Shown in pieces: positions 35,396 through 48,468 of a DNA stretch of 64,000 nucleotides; within the stretch, counting starts at the first letter, position 1; every line of letters begins with the position of its first letter. The notes below the pieces were generated by a model, which was given only the letters and a program-made list of their open reading frames with translations, ran no database searches and was not told the DNA's origin. The translations under genes and the position numbers were made by a program. The stretch is taken from positions 5,084,046 through 5,148,045 of the forward strand of contig CM028334.1 of NCBI GenBank assembly GCA_016647705.1, given 5' to 3'. This DNA is from Eucommia ulmoides (lineage: Eukaryota; Streptophyta; Magnoliopsida; Garryales; Eucommiaceae).

Positions 35396-36221
35396 TCGCC
35401 TACCTCGGGAGGGCAAAGGCGCTTATGGAAAATTTCGAAAAAATCCAAGTATGCCAAATCCCCTGAGAAGAGAATCGACACGCCGATGCTTTGGCCAACC
35501 TGGCCTTTGCCATGGAATTTACCCTGAAATGAAGCGTTCTCGTAGAATATTTGGAGGAACCAAATACAACCATTTCCAACTAAATGACCACTATATGTGC
35601 TCTTTCTGATACACCGACTTGGATGGATCCAATAAGAGAGTACCTCTTGAACAGAGCACTCCCCTCTGACCGAGAATAGGCCAGGCGACTAAGGTACAAG
35701 GAATCCAGGTACACCCTCATCGATGGAGTGCTTTATCGGAGATCTTTCTCGGGCCCATACTCCCGTTGCCTAAGTCCTGAAGAGTCTGACCACGTGATGA
35801 AGAAAGTCCATGAAGGGATGTGTAGCAACCACTCAGGAGGAAGGTACATAGTTTACAAGCTCATTCGCTATAGATACTTTTGGCCAGACATGCACAAGGA
35901 CTCCCATGGAGTTTGTCAAAAAATACGATAAATGTCAGAGCTTTGTCTCTCATCCCAAACAACCTCCAACCGTTCTCGTCCCTATGACGAGTCCTTAGTC
36001 CTTTGTCTAGTGGAGCATTGACCTTCTCGGTCCATTCTCCCAAGGGATCGAGCAGAGAAAGTTTTTTGTTGCACAATCAACTATTTCACAAAATGGGTAG
36101 AAGCCAAGCCACTTACACGAATCACTAAGAAAAAGATCAGAGATTTCGTATGGGAAAGTATTGTGTACCACTTTGGCATACCCAAGGCCATCGTCTCCGA
36201 CTACAGAAAGTAGTTCGACAA
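35396..36221 (+). pseudogene. TAT-3: fragment of Tat pol (RNase H end to integrase core)
   Basis: The fragment reads as the linker after RNase H, then an open stretch at 35728-35931 (LYRRSFSGPYSRCLSPEESDHVM, HEGMCSNHSGGR) with the integrase zinc-binding region. The integrase core follows (TKWVEAKPL, then FGIPKAIVSD). It closely resembles TAT-2 (49863-48900) but lies on the opposite strand. It is cut on both sides by LTRs of the same family. Broken. Confidence 0.75.
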
Positions 36222-36931
36222 TATTATATTGAGATATTTTAGGAAAAAGATTTCCTAGGGATTAAATTTGTTTACAAAAACGTGTTTGGTCTCGTTTAGT
36301 TTACAATAACGGCGTTCGACTTATCCGACAATATCTGTATCGTAAACTCACTCTCTACCTCTCCCGAGTGTAAAACGAGTGAATATACGACTTCGCGTTA
36401 ACAAAGAAGTTTTCCTCAATGTCTTAACGACACTAGGTCACATGAGTCTTGCCCCAACGTCATTGATTGCACACTTTCTAACTCCCTCCTGGGTTATTAG
36501 ATCGTCGTTTACCTTTGTTCGAATTCAAGGTTACCTCTCCCGAGTGTCAAACCCCGTATTCTCTAATTATCTAAACAAGCATAATATCAAAGAATAACGG
36601 TAAACACAATCAAAATAGCGAGGAACAACCATTAACGAAACCAAAGATTTGTCACTAAAATCGTCCAACGATCGCTTCTCCTTTATTGCAACGTGTTCTT
36701 CTCCTTCGGAATTGGTTGAGCACACCCCAAAACACTCTCAAAATATTAGGAACCCTAAGGGGTCTCCTATAGCTGGGGGTTGAAAAATGAGAGAGGAGAA
36801 AGACTTAAATAGGGAGCAAAATATCTAAAAAAATATCTAACAGTTGCGCAGAGTGACCGCCACGGTGGTGGGTATGTCGGTTAAGTCACGGCCTAGGTGG
36901 TGGACTCAGCGGTGGAATCAGAGACCATCAT
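36222..36931 (-). repeat. ATH-1 3' LTR, left part
   Basis: Matches 45802-46560 closely. The LTR resumes at 42705 on the far side of DEL-3. Confidence 0.75.
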
Positions 36932-37136
36932 TGTAAGATCCTGATTTTTTTTTTTATCGTATTTTGGAATAATTCGAAATTTACAGGGGTAAATAGTGTT
37001 ATTTATTATTTGATTTAAAATTTTAGGGGTCAATTCGCAATTTTAAAATCTTAAAATTTGAAATAGGACTTGAGTAACTTCAAACTTTTAATTGAAGGGA
37101 GGTTGATGTAATTTGGATATAATTAATATATATATA

Positions 37137-40100
37137 TAGCATGGTGCGAGGAGGATTGTCTTTTTGGCAAGCAACGAGATGATCACGTGGTGATATTGCT
37201 AGGAGGGATGTCTTCCATAAGATAAGAAGGCTAAGTTAGACAAACACTAAATCACGTCGTTATCAATATACTAGATGATATGGTAGAACACACTTAAGTC
37301 GAAATAAGAAATGATATTCAAAGGGAATAAATCGCCTTCTAGGCAATCTGAAAGGAAACTATGACGTTACTAGACAAGAATTTAATGTGGTAGCACTTTT
37401 TAGATTAATTAATAGACGGAGTACCAGTGGTGGCATGTAGCAATGTAATAGGAAATGATATATAGGAAGTATCCGACGATTATGGATTTGGGAGGATAGT
37501 GGATGCGTGTAAATATAATCCATTTGAATGAATAATTTAGAGTTGCGGGTAGAGTCAAATTTGTGATGAATAAAAGTATGTATTGTGGGGAAGGCATATC
37601 TAGTACCTCAGTTAGTCTGATAGTGGGTTTAGGAGGTTAGAAAAGTGTTAAAGAAAGGATATCACAAGTCAGTATGCAGATGCTATTCAAACAAGTTTCG
37701 GCAGTGGATATTGTAATTGCTAGGGATCTTTCCTATGTAGTTTCGAGAATGGACAGGGTGCTGGTAAGCGTGATTGGTAATTGTGGTTGTTGTTACATAA
37801 GTTCCATAATGATAAGGAGGTGAACGTTCGGCACCTAAGTTAGTTAAGTATACTGGTGTTAATGAATGTGGGAAATTGAGATTTGAACTTATAATTTTGG
37901 GACTTTAAAGGTGATTGCTATGGGATAGGAAAAATTGAGTGGATTAATTTAAGTCGATGATTGATTGCATTTAGTTGAATTTGAATAATTTTGAGTGGTA
38001 AAAAGAAAATAAAAATAAAAATATAATAATAATAATAAATAAATAAATTGTTGGATATTGGGAATTGGAGTAAGTTTGTTTGCGGTTTAGGAAGTTTTAA
38101 TAGAAGAAGAAGTCGTTACAATAAATTAGAATATCAACTAATGATTTATGTAGACCTGATGTGTGTTTCTATAAAGATCTGGTATTGGTAACGAAAAAGT
38201 TAGAATGGATAGGTTGTTAAATCGATTGCAACAAATAGGGTGTTAGATTTTTTTTTGAGTAGGAAATTTGTAATCGAAGATTAGAGACTGTGACGTGGTA
38301 AAAACGGTGATCCGGTCGGAAGTAGAGAAGAGGATATTGAACATCTTTAGAAGGTGTTACTAAGGCGGTGACTAGTGCAGTAAATATGACTAGTGCTCTT
38401 AAGGCATAGCATTCAAGTGAATCCAAAGGAAATCAAAGTGGTGAATTGACGGAATATGGAGAAGGCCGAGAACACGTGACTGGAATTCGAAACTTTTTGG
38501 AACTAGTAGAGATCGTATTCGTTCTAACGTTTAGTGACATCTCTTATATGACGGGATTTGTGCTTTAAATAGGAAATGGAAAAAAAAAAAAACAAAAAAA
38601 AAACAGGGTTGCGCATATTTGGGTTATTATTGTGTGTGTCAAATTGAGATCTCTGTAAGTCTATTAGGCAATTGGTCGAGGGGGACCACTCAAATTGAGC
38701 TTGTAAATATGAAGTTTATATTTACCGATTGTATGGTAGAAGCGCAGAAGTTAGATGTCCAATTGAAAATGATTAGAGTGGAAAGGAATGAAGATGGTCA
38801 CAGGGCTGACTATACAAATATTTCGGGTAAAAAAAGAACAAAAAAAAATGGTGAGTTGGTTGTTCATATTAATTTATGGGTTAAGTTGAGGCCCTTGTAA
38901 GTTTAGTGGGCGGCTGGTTAGATGGTAACGCTGTTCGGTATTGATTTTTTTTAACGTGGTATAGACATGTAAGGGTCGGATGTTCAGCTATGAAGGTTTA
39001 GCAAGGCAGTGGAAATTGGCTATAAAGTTGATTGGCGTGTCTGAAGGAATGATGAATTTTGGGAATTTGAATTCAAATATGTAGGGTTAGTAATGCCAAT
39101 ATATAGATGAGACCTTAAAAAGAAGTGCATAGAATAAGATATGCAATACCCCAGTAATATTAACTATACTGTAATGGCGTGAGTATGATTAGTAGATTGG
39201 AATGGAAATGGGAAATCACGGCCTTTGTTATTCGGTGATTTGTTAGTCAAGTTAAGATCGAGAAGTAACGAAATCTCTAGGTGGGCTATGGTAGCCTTGA
39301 CCTATACCAGAAAGAGAAAAGGGAGAGTAGTTCGAGGAGTGTGTTCCTGATGTGCATGTCCAATATATGTATACATATTGATAGGATTGTTCAATTGCGT
39401 GATGCACCAATTTAATGCAAACATTAAGATTAAGTTGGGACAAGTTATTCTTTTAAAAATCAAAAGGGATAAGGACTAGTAATTCTAGGAATTTTATTAA
39501 TCGGTTATTCGAAATCTTGGAACTGGAATTCTGAAATTATAGGTGTTGTCGCCATAAGGTGATCTGGACAATAATTGTTATCAAAGTAAAATAAGTCGTC
39601 AGTGTATGAACAATCTGTGGGGGGAAACTGTAGTGCCAGGAGCTGATAGTTATTTGAACATGCGGGTTAAAATTTTCCATACTACTTTAAGTTGCCCAAG
39701 TGGAAGTTGATACCTGGTTCCAGTCATGGATTAATGGTTTATCAGGAAATACGATTCAGGTGTTGGAAGAGATGTTGAGGGGTTGTGTCGTGGAAGTTTC
39801 TGGTAAGGGGGAAGATTGTGCAATGTTAATAAAATTTGTTTATGCTAATAACTATCTTGTCGTCAATCGTGGTGGCATCGCATAAAGTGTCATATGAAAA
39901 GGATACAGGATTCCAATCTGATAGACTGAACTGAGATAGGAAAACGAAACTTTTGCGAGATTTAAAAATAGCCCGATGTGACTACCTTTTTTTTCTTCTG
40001 GAAATTAGAAGTTATTGAGATGTTACGGAACAAGGGGAATTTAAAATATCCTTGAGATGATATGTATGCATGATATAATATTTTATAGTTAGTAGTGAGT

Positions 40101-40893
40101 AATTATTAGAATGTATCGATTTCGTTGTGACTGGGGCGTACCTATGTCTTTTAAGACGTATATATACACATGGATATATGTTTGAAGCATGCTAGACAGG
40201 TGGAAACAAACTTGAAGCACGTGGCCATATTAGGGACTTGGTAAAATGTAGATGCATGAAAGGAATTCTTATAGATTATTTGTTTGATATATTTGAGTTG
40301 TAGTTATAAGAATTGGTGATATTTAGGTATTATGAAAGATATCGATAAGAGTATTAAAGAATTGAGATAGGTATCGAGGTTAATGATAGTTGAGTTATCT
40401 ATGCTTATGAGATTGGTGGCAATCATTATTAGGTTAAATGTTGAATAGAGAATATCGTTGCAACAAGCGACTAGAAAATATCAGATGAAATGGATAGGTG
40501 TCGGTTACGACGGAGTAAAATAGACTCAATGTACTAAAATATTTTCAGCATATAGTGTTATTGATTTTGATTGTATCAGAGTAGCGCAGCGGGAGTGTTA
40601 AAACCTTGGGACAGTTGGTTGATTGTGTTAGGCGTTACCAACCAAAGTACACTCTAGTTGTTGATTATTGGATTATAACGTTGGCCACTACAAAGGAAAA
40701 TGTTACGATGTGTGGAAATGAATTGATGAAATTGACGGTTAAGGATTTTGGGCGACTTTTGGTTATAGGACCCTCCCTAGAAAACAATTGCTCTAGAATC
40801 AAGTATGACCAACATAACCATGCGGAGCGAAGCTGACGTAATATTATTTTGAACGAAAATTTCGGGACGAAATTTCTTTTAAGAGGGAAGGGT
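37137..40893 (+). other. DEL-3 interior, no coding domain recognised
   Basis: These 3.7 kb of moderately AT-rich text have many short frames. None reads as gag, protease, RT, RNase H, integrase or chromodomain. It is either a non-coding interior or pol decayed beyond recognition. Confidence 0.5.
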
Positions 40894-42704
40894 TGTAAGA
40901 TCCTGATATTTTTTTATCGTATTTTGAAATAATTCGAAATTTACAAGGGTAAATAGTGTTATTTATTATTTGATTTAAAATTTTAGGGGTCAATTCGCAA
41001 TTTTAAAACCTTAAAATTTGAAATAGGACTTGAGTAACTTCAAACTTTTAATTGAAGGGAAGTTGATGTAATTTGGATATAATTAATATATATATAAAAA
41101 AAAATAGGAAAATTCCACAAACCACCCCAACATAAATTAAAAATCCAATTTTGCGATCGATGGAAAAATCGAAAGAGGTAACATTCCTATCACTTTTAAT
41201 ATATATACTTAATTGTGTTTAAATTATCTCGTAAGTGATTATAAAACTAATCTCTAGTATCTAAATGTCGAAGTGACGATAATAAATATTGAGACCATTC
41301 GCATGAATGAATTTGATATCAAAAACGGTAACGGAACCATACTCGTTAAATAGTAATATGGAATTCGGTGAATAGAAAATTATGGAAATTAGGGCCTGTA
41401 TTTACTGGTTAGATTATTTTTACGTAAAATATTAATTTAGGACTTGTCACGAATAGGTTCCCGATTTCCAGAGGATCAGTAGTAGAGAGTCGGTGGAACT
41501 TTTGGAAACGGATATTCAGATGAGTGTACTGTCTTCTTACCAAACTATTTTGCTATGTATATATATGATGAAATAGGTGGTTACTTAAATCGTATGAATT
41601 TATAAATTATATAGATCAAGTAGGATTTGGGTGAGCTGGTAAACTGGATTTTCGAAAGATTTCGTTGGTTTCGAAACGAAGTTGAAAATGATTTTATTTT
41701 GAATTTGGTGAAATCGGACGGTGTTTTTAAAAGAAAATAGAAAACATCTGTTTTGCTAAAAATGTCTGGGTTTCTAAAAATAAAGGGTGGAAAGGTAATT
41801 TTGATAAAAATCAGACGTTTTTTTTTTAAAAAAGAAAAGAAGTGTGAAATATGATTTTTAAATTTAAAAGTTGATTTTGGGGGAAAAGGGATAGACGTGG
41901 TGATTTGACGATGTGGAATAGACGATATTTATTAGGTTGTGATTTGATGATGCTGTATTTGATTTAACGATGTCATAGTATTCATCTGTTTTGGTAGAGT
42001 GATATTATCCGCTTCGGCGGAGTGATGTTATCCGCTACGACGGAGTGATGTTTATCTGCTTCGGCAGAGTGATGTTAGACGTTTATACTACGTAGTGATT
42101 ATCCGCTTCGGCAGAGTGATGGGTGTTCGTAGGAAGGTATATCCTACTGATGGTACGGTACCGTTGCAAACTCCCGATCGTGAGGTTAAAACGATCACTA
42201 GGGCTGGCCAGTGGTGTGTTTGAGATGTGGTGTTTTACTTATATTGGGTGAGTTGTTATTTATTATGATAATTGATATGATTTAATACTAGATGGAACTT
42301 ATTTATATCGCTTTATTTTCATTGCTTATATACTCATGCTTGATCCATATTCAATTATGGTAATATTTAGAATGCTTTATTATTTTAAAAATATTTTACT
42401 AAGAAGGCAGTACACTCGCAGGTGCAACAGCTAGGAGTCGGTCCCCTACTGGCACTAGGTAGAGCTACGTGATGAAGTCATATAGGCGATTAAGAGAAGC
42501 TGTCAAGGTGAACCTATAAAAGGTTCATGGATAAATACTTTTAAAAACAATAAAAAAAAATGGGACAGGTGGGTCCCCCATAGTAGATGTTTGTATTTTA
42601 CAGTAGGTGTATATTGTCATTTATTTGGTTATTTGGGTATTAGTGATGTCATGTTGTAGTCACGCCCGCCCCGGAATGACGGGTGTCCAGGACGGGTTGT
42701 GACA
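40894..42704 (+). repeat. DEL-3 3' LTR, 1811 bp
   Basis: The first 200 bases are nearly identical to 36932-37136. It contains a degenerate 23-24-bp tandem array (about 41964-42121) built on TTATCCGCTTCGGCGGAGTG, about six units. Confidence 0.8.
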
Positions 42705-42979
42705 ATGTTCTTTCACCACCTCAGCGGTGGGATGTCAGTAACATTTTGGTCTTTCCCTGTGTATTGACTGCCGCGGCGGTGGGCTGGTTTTCTGAATTAT
42801 GCCATCTTGCTTGTTTTTCTACCGTTCTTGGTCCGATTTGATCGTTTATGATCCGTTTTCATGCCTTTTTACCCCACACACCTGTTTTACACAAAAATAC
42901 ATAAAAATGTATTAAAACGTAATAAACATACTCGAAAACTAATAATTTCGGTTTGGAAATAAATAGATAGATCACACCT
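42705..42979 (-). repeat. ATH-1 3' LTR, right part
   Basis: Continues the LTR of 36222-36931 beyond DEL-3. It ends on + with ATCACACCTATCA, matching the end of the 5' LTR at 46631. The sequence GTTTTGGGGTATT just outside (read on -) is a plausible polypurine tract. Confidence 0.75.
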
Positions 42980-44550
42980 ATCAAATACCCCAAAACTCGG
43001 AATTTTGTTAATTCTCGAGCAAAGCACCCACATAATACATGAAAATATAACAACTAATTTACGAAATTTTAAAAACTAAAAATGAAAAATACTAAAAATA
43101 ATTATGTGCAAGATTTGAATTATCATCTACCGGCCAAATGATTTTCTCCCTCATCGGCCCCCAATCCTATCAAGTTCAAGAATAAATCACACCAATGTAG
43201 TGTTCTAGAATTTTAACATTCAATGATAGTAAGCGTCATTCTAGATCCTGTTAAAATATGTGTGATAAAACACAAAATTATCCGTTGATTAGATGGGATT
43301 ATCCCTCAATAAAGTTCATGACTAAAACTATTTAGGTATAGGGAATCCATAAACCTGACCTGTGTTCTATTCTCCACTAATATAGGCTCGGAGAAATCTA
43401 AAAAGATCATTAGGACTTGGTTAGGTTTTGAGAAATATTTGGCCAAGGGTATATCGGAAATGGAAAACAGGTTAACTTTTGACAATACCCGAGGCACATG
43501 CTTGGCACTCTCACACTCAAGACCCCATAGATAATATTGAAATAACCTTGAACATACATTTTAAAAATGACGTACTCACTTGTCAAAAGAAACAAAAATT
43601 GTACTATATGTACATTTTTTTTAACAAATACCACACCCCTAAACTCATTCGATTATTAGAATTTCACGGGTGTGGTTAAAATGAAAGAAGAGCGACAAGT
43701 AAGCACTCGAATACTGAACCAATTAAAATTTCACCCTAAACCCAATCGCTCACTTCAAGTAGCATTTGCAATTGCTAACTTGATTTACTCAAATTGTGCC
43801 TTCGGATCGGGGATATAGGTTTGGAAAAAAAATTACCAACTAGGGTATTTGTTTAAGTGTTCAGAATTGAAACGGTTTTTAAGTTTCGATAGGGTAACAA
43901 AGGATAATGATATAACAAGGTAGGCTTCAAAGGCTCAAGCGATAAAAATGAATGCCTAAATCATATTTCTCGAACTACCTCGTCTAGGATTTCGTCTCGA
44001 AATTTTCCCAAATCAGGTTCTAAAATCCCTATTGTCAAGAATTTGGTTGACAGATAACCGTTTTCAAATCAAATAGACAGTTATACATTGAGTTTATGTG
44101 CTCGTGCATTTAGGATCTACAATAACTTTTACTAAAACGATACGTTAAGCACACAGATCACACATGAATAAGCTTTAAGCTCGACCTCAATAAACAACCA
44201 GGGGACAGACTCATCACCGGGTAATGGCCTTGATGAAGTCAAAACTCAACACATAACAATAACTAAACTAAACAAACTAATCCTAAACAAAAATGCATAC
44301 AATAAAAACAAAACAACATAAACTAATAATATTTAAATACTACACATCACTTCCGAAATTAAAACAAGTAGTGTCCAAAATGACCCATCAGTAATCCCAA
44401 TGACAGCATATAGTATGATATTGAAGACGGGGGTTTAAAACACGTACCTGGGAGGCGAGAGAATCTCGCCTCCAAATCAAGTCGGACGTGACGAATTTAA
44501 CTTAGTTTTGGATTTGGGTTGCCTCCCAAAAAGCGCTTGGTTTATGGCCG

Positions 44551-45276
44551 TCAGCCTAACACGCCAAAGTACTCATCAAAGAGTGGCTTCCGCCCGTAGT
44601 AAGTGTCATACAACACTACATACGAGTCTTGATTCAGAATGCCCTCAAGTTTGGCGGGATATTGCTCTGGATGGCTCAACCTCTCAACAATACGCCTCAC
44701 TGGCTTATGAACTTGGTGGGCATGAAAGGACGTTACTAATGGCGGCAAAGGATAAGTGAGCCACATCGGATCCTCATAGATGTGATCGTCTGTGATCGAT
44801 GGTGACAAGCTCCTTCCACTTGTTTCCAGTTCCTCCTGGTGGCTTTCACATTCAGATGCAACTTGTTCATTTCCCAGTGCCACCGTGTCTGACTCAGCCT
44901 CAATCAAGTAGATAAGCTGACTGATTTGCGTCTGAAGAGACGTTACCGTCGTATCGATTTCAGTACAAATCGTCTCAATGTTGTCAAGACGGTCTTCATA
45001 CTTATTGATCCGGTCATTCGTCTCCCTCAAGACTCTCTGAGTTTCCCCCATAACAGTAGCAAAGATTTCTTCCAGATTGGGGGAAGACTCTTCATATTTC
45101 TTTGGTGTGCCAATCCATGGCGCCAAAAGGTTGAAACTATCCTCCAAGCTTTGATAACTTGGTGAATAATTCCAATACTGCAAATCGATCTCGGCTCTGT
45201 CTTCCAACAACCGATAGGCTTCGTCCGTGGATAATTGGTCGAATGAAGTCGTACAATATCCTCTTTCAACCCACAT
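44551..45276 (-). CDS. 241-codon open frame of ATH-1, coiled-coil protein, gag-tail-like
   Basis: A single open frame on the - strand from ATG 45276 to the stop at 44551, starting about 290 bases downstream of the primer-binding site, where gag normally begins. The middle (about residues 65-130) is rich in Glu, Leu, Ile and Gln with heptad-like spacing (EEIFATVMGETQRVL, YEDRLDNIETI, SLQTQISQLIYLIEAES), as in a coiled coil. The stretch ending in QISQL recalls the LExQIGQLA segment at the end of Athila-type gag proteins. Capsid and zinc-knuckle motifs are not seen. No signal peptide or membrane segment. The function is unknown. A shortened gag-derived protein is my inference. It stays open although its neighbourhood is decayed. 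Confidence 0.5.
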   Translation of the reverse strand: MWVERGYCTTSFDQLSTDEAYRLLEDRAEIDLQYWNYSPSYQSLEDSFNLLAPWIGTPKKYEESSPNLEEIFATVMGETQRVLRETNDRINKYEDRLDNIETICTEIDTTVTSLQTQISQLIYLIEAESDTVALGNEQVASECESHQEELETSGRSLSPSITDDHIYEDPMWLTYPLPPLVTSFHAHQVHKPVRRIVERLSHPEQYPAKLEGILNQDSYVVLYDTYYGRKPLFDEYFGVLG

Positions 45277-45585
45277 TCTGGTTACGGCCTATAACCCGTT
45301 AAGGAAAATCAGGAGTTGATATTCTCTAGGGAAACCATGATTTGGATATTGGAATAGTAATTCCTTGTATCGATCTCAAGCACAATAAAATGGCTCGGAA
45401 TCTCGTTGAAAGAAATGCAAGAGTACCTGTTGATCTAACATCTTCAAGCACCCTGCGGAAAAACAAAAACAAAACTACAAACAAAAAATTATAAACAAAT
45501 GAAATGCCTAAATTAAAATTAAGTTATTTACTCACAATATCAACCATAATCTAAAACACAATCCCCGATAACGACGCCAAAAACT

Positions 45586-46631
45586 TGGTGGCGGAATATT
45601 ACATCGCCACTTTTACCACAACTATACGGGTTAAGTTTTAGTATAGATGGGAAGGAGTAGGGGTTGTCGTATCCATAGGGATTGGTTGAGATTATTATCG
45701 AGTACCGTGATTGTCATAACCTAACTTTATTTAGGCGACATAAATTGAGTTTATAATTAATTAACACTAATATTAAGTTAATTAATCTAACTATACTAAT
45801 ATTATATTGAGATATTTTAGGAAAAAAATTGCCTAGGGATTAACTTTATTTACAAAAACGTGTTTGGTCTCATTTAGTTTACAATAACGACGTTCGACTT
45901 ATCCGACAATCTTTGTATCGTAAACTCACTCGCCACCTCTCCCGAGTGTAAGACGAGTGAATATACGACTTCGCGTCAACGAAAAAGTTTCCCTCAATGT
46001 CTTAATGACACTACGTCACATGAGTCTTACCCCAACGTCATTGATTGCACACTTTCTAACTCCCTCCCGGGTTATTAGATCGTCGTTTACCCTTGTCCGA
46101 ATTCGAGGTTACCTATCCCAAATATCAAACTCCGTATTCTCTAATTATCTAAATAAGCATAATATCAAAGAATAACGGTAAACACAATCAAAATAGTGAA
46201 GAACAACCATTAACGAAACATAAACTCAAACAAACAATGATTTCATAAAATATATTAATCCTTAAATAAAATTCGTTTAACTCATGGCCATAACCATTTA
46301 TACAATGAAAACCGAGCTAAACATGCTCAACAACCTACCAAAGTTAAGAAAATAAAGAGAAAAACGGAAGAACTTAGCCGTAGTCCGAATATTTGCCGCT
46401 AAAATCGTCCAACGATCATTTCTCCTTTATTGCAACGTGTTCTTCTCCTTCGGAATTGGTTGAGCACACCCCAAAACACTCTCAAAATATTAAGAACCTT
46501 AAGAGGTCTCCTATGGCCGAGGGTTGAAAAATGAGAGAGGAGAGAGACTTAAATAGGGAGCAAAACGTAATAAACTTACTCGAAAACTAACAATTTCGGT
46601 TTGGAAATAGATAGGTAGATCACACCTATCA
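45586..46631 (-). repeat. ATH-1 5' LTR
   Basis: 1046 bases, TGATAGGTGTGATC...CCGCCACCA on the - strand. It abuts the primer-binding site at 45585. Confidence 0.75.
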
Positions 46632-48468
46632 CCTGGGTTCCCCTTTGAGAAGATCAGCATGGACATCTCGGATTCTGAAGGGGAAATTGAGGCTGAGCAA
46701 GGCGAAGCCGAGGCCAAAGAAGACGAAACTGGTCCCTTTTTCACTGCCCAGTAGGCCTCCCCACTTCAATTTAAACCATTCAGCCAAAATAACTTCAAAC
46801 ACTTTGCATTTTTTCTTTGTTTTCTTCTTTTTCGAACTTTCCTTTTGTTTTTTTTTTCCCCAGCAAAGGCATTTTGTAATGGGCTTCTGCCCCACCCATG
46901 TAATGACAATTTAATCAATGAATAAACTCTTTCTGATCTCTGTTTGGTTCATTTTCTTCACTTAGTATTTTTCTTTACTTTTTTCTCTGTCTTGAAGAAT
47001 CGTCCCCTTTGAAGCAACGATAATTCCCCTACCCGATGACGGAGGCCTGCCTCGAGCCTAATCTCGGTGAAGGACTAAGTTGACAAGGAATCTGAGCTCA
47101 GCAAGAAGCCTGAGCATATATCTTAGCTCCTGCTCGGCGAGGTGCCCAAGCTCATCTCAAAACAAGGCCTGAGTCTAGCTCGGTCTTTTTTATAGACTTA
47201 GACATTTCTTTTGTCATTTTCGTCTTTTTACCTTTGCTTAAGTTGATTAGATTTTTGTCAACGCCTTAACGTCTCAACTCTTCCCGATCTTGGTGGTGCT
47301 CAGCTCTGTCTAGCTAATTCTCACCACTTAGAGATTTTTCTTTTTCTTCCAGTTTTTAGTCAAGCGTCCTGTTAGGGATATCCCTTTACGCCAAAGACAC
47401 TCAAGGTTTGTAATGCATCATGAGACCGATATGGGGTCTGACCTTAGAAAGTATCCTGAGACCAAAACTTTGTCTGATCTTGGCATGCGTCCTAATCTCG
47501 AAATAAAACCTGAGCTCAGGGTGAGAAACCCTGCCCGGTCCGGGGATTTTGTACTTCAAAGCCCATCTTGGTCAACTGATTATATAATAGGGTTTCATTA
47601 TGTTCTCAGTCCGATTTAATCTTAGGTCGGCTATTATGCTGATGTTGTAATTTTTTGCTCAAAAAATTTATGGTTTCCTTTCTCGGTTAAGTTGTCGTTC
47701 TCATTTGTTTCACCATATCGATACCTTCCCAACCCCCCAGCCTATCATTTGAGCAGAGCTCAGGTGGTAGGATCTGACTTGGGAGTGGTACTCGTATGAC
47801 TTCTGGTCATTGCGGTCCTCAAAGGTGCAACACTATGGTCGGTCCCCTGTGGCTAGTCATTGGTGGGTTCTCTTTAGTGGAACTCATTCTTGAGTCTTTT
47901 TAGGTTATCCCAAAATTTTCCTTGTAGGGGCATCGCCCCTATGTGTCGCCTGAGCTCAGCTTAGCTGTGAGGGGTGAGATGTTTGACTACAATTCCACGG
48001 ACTCGATCGATGTTTCGCAGTCGGCAGACAATCGAGGTCGATCCTCGGGCATAAACTACCTACCTGTGTAGGGGGGTCTAGTTTCACCCTCAACAGTTTG
48101 CACCAGGATACACTTTTTCCTTATCGGTGGGCTGGGGGTTGTCCTCTCCATCCGTAATGGGATAGAGGGCTACTCATCTCTGCCACTGTATTTTATTTGG
48201 AGAATGGATGGAGGGCGGCTCATCTCCATCCGAGACAAGATAGAGAGTCACTCTTCCCCGCCATTATAGTTGTAAACTTTGAAGGACGAAGACTAGTTGA
48301 ATCAAACACTTCTTTCATTCACTGAAAATTTTATTACAATCTTAAAAAGCAAAATTTCTACTAGTCTACTGGTGCCTCCTTTTTGGGATAATAGCATTTT
48401 AGGTGCTCCACATTCTAGGGATGTCTCAAGCAAACTCTCTCTTCCATTTCCATCTCGTACGTGTCGAG
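46632..48468 (-). other. TAT-2 3' region with antisense acidic frame
   Basis: Non-coding for pol. The + strand holds an acidic end (MDISDSEGEIEAEQGEAEAKEDE) just inside 46650-46760, matching in kind the antisense frame of TAT-4. Further right are loose repeats such as CTGAGCTCAG and GGATGGAGGGCGGCTCATCTC-type text (48120-48260). Confidence 0.5.

Larger units (their letters stand above)
36932..42704 (+). mobile_element. DEL-3: Tekay/Del-like LTR element inside the ATH-1 3' LTR
   Basis: The left LTR start (36932, TGTAAGATCCTGAT) matches the full right LTR at 40894-42704, which ends TTGTGACA. A purine tract AAGAGGGAAGGGT (40881-40893) touches the right LTR. It follows TTCGGGACGAAATTTC, text that in Tekay/Del elements lies at the very end of pol. 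The interior (about 37137-40893) holds no recognisable gag or pol domain. The left LTR is incomplete. Flanks ATCAT and ATGTT are only a weak duplication. Broken and non-autonomous. Confidence 0.75.
36222..46631 (-). mobile_element. ATH-1: non-autonomous gypsy element with Athila-like primer site
   Basis: The 5' LTR is 45586-46631. The 3' LTR is 42980-42705 plus 36931-36222, split by DEL-3. The primer-binding site on -, TGGCGTCGTTATCGGGG (45579-45563), is the tRNA-Asp type common in Athila-like elements. The interior (42980-45585, 2.6 kb) has one open frame of 241 codons and no RT or integrase. The LTRs differ by roughly one base in twelve by eye over the best 450 bases. The right edge sits cleanly at TAT-2 sequence. 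The left LTR is incomplete. Confidence 0.7.

Noticed and set aside
36379-36597. A 72-codon frame on +, also present at 45957-46175 with the same length
   Set aside because: Both lie inside the two LTRs of one element and on its antisense strand. The likeness follows from LTR identity, not from a kept gene.
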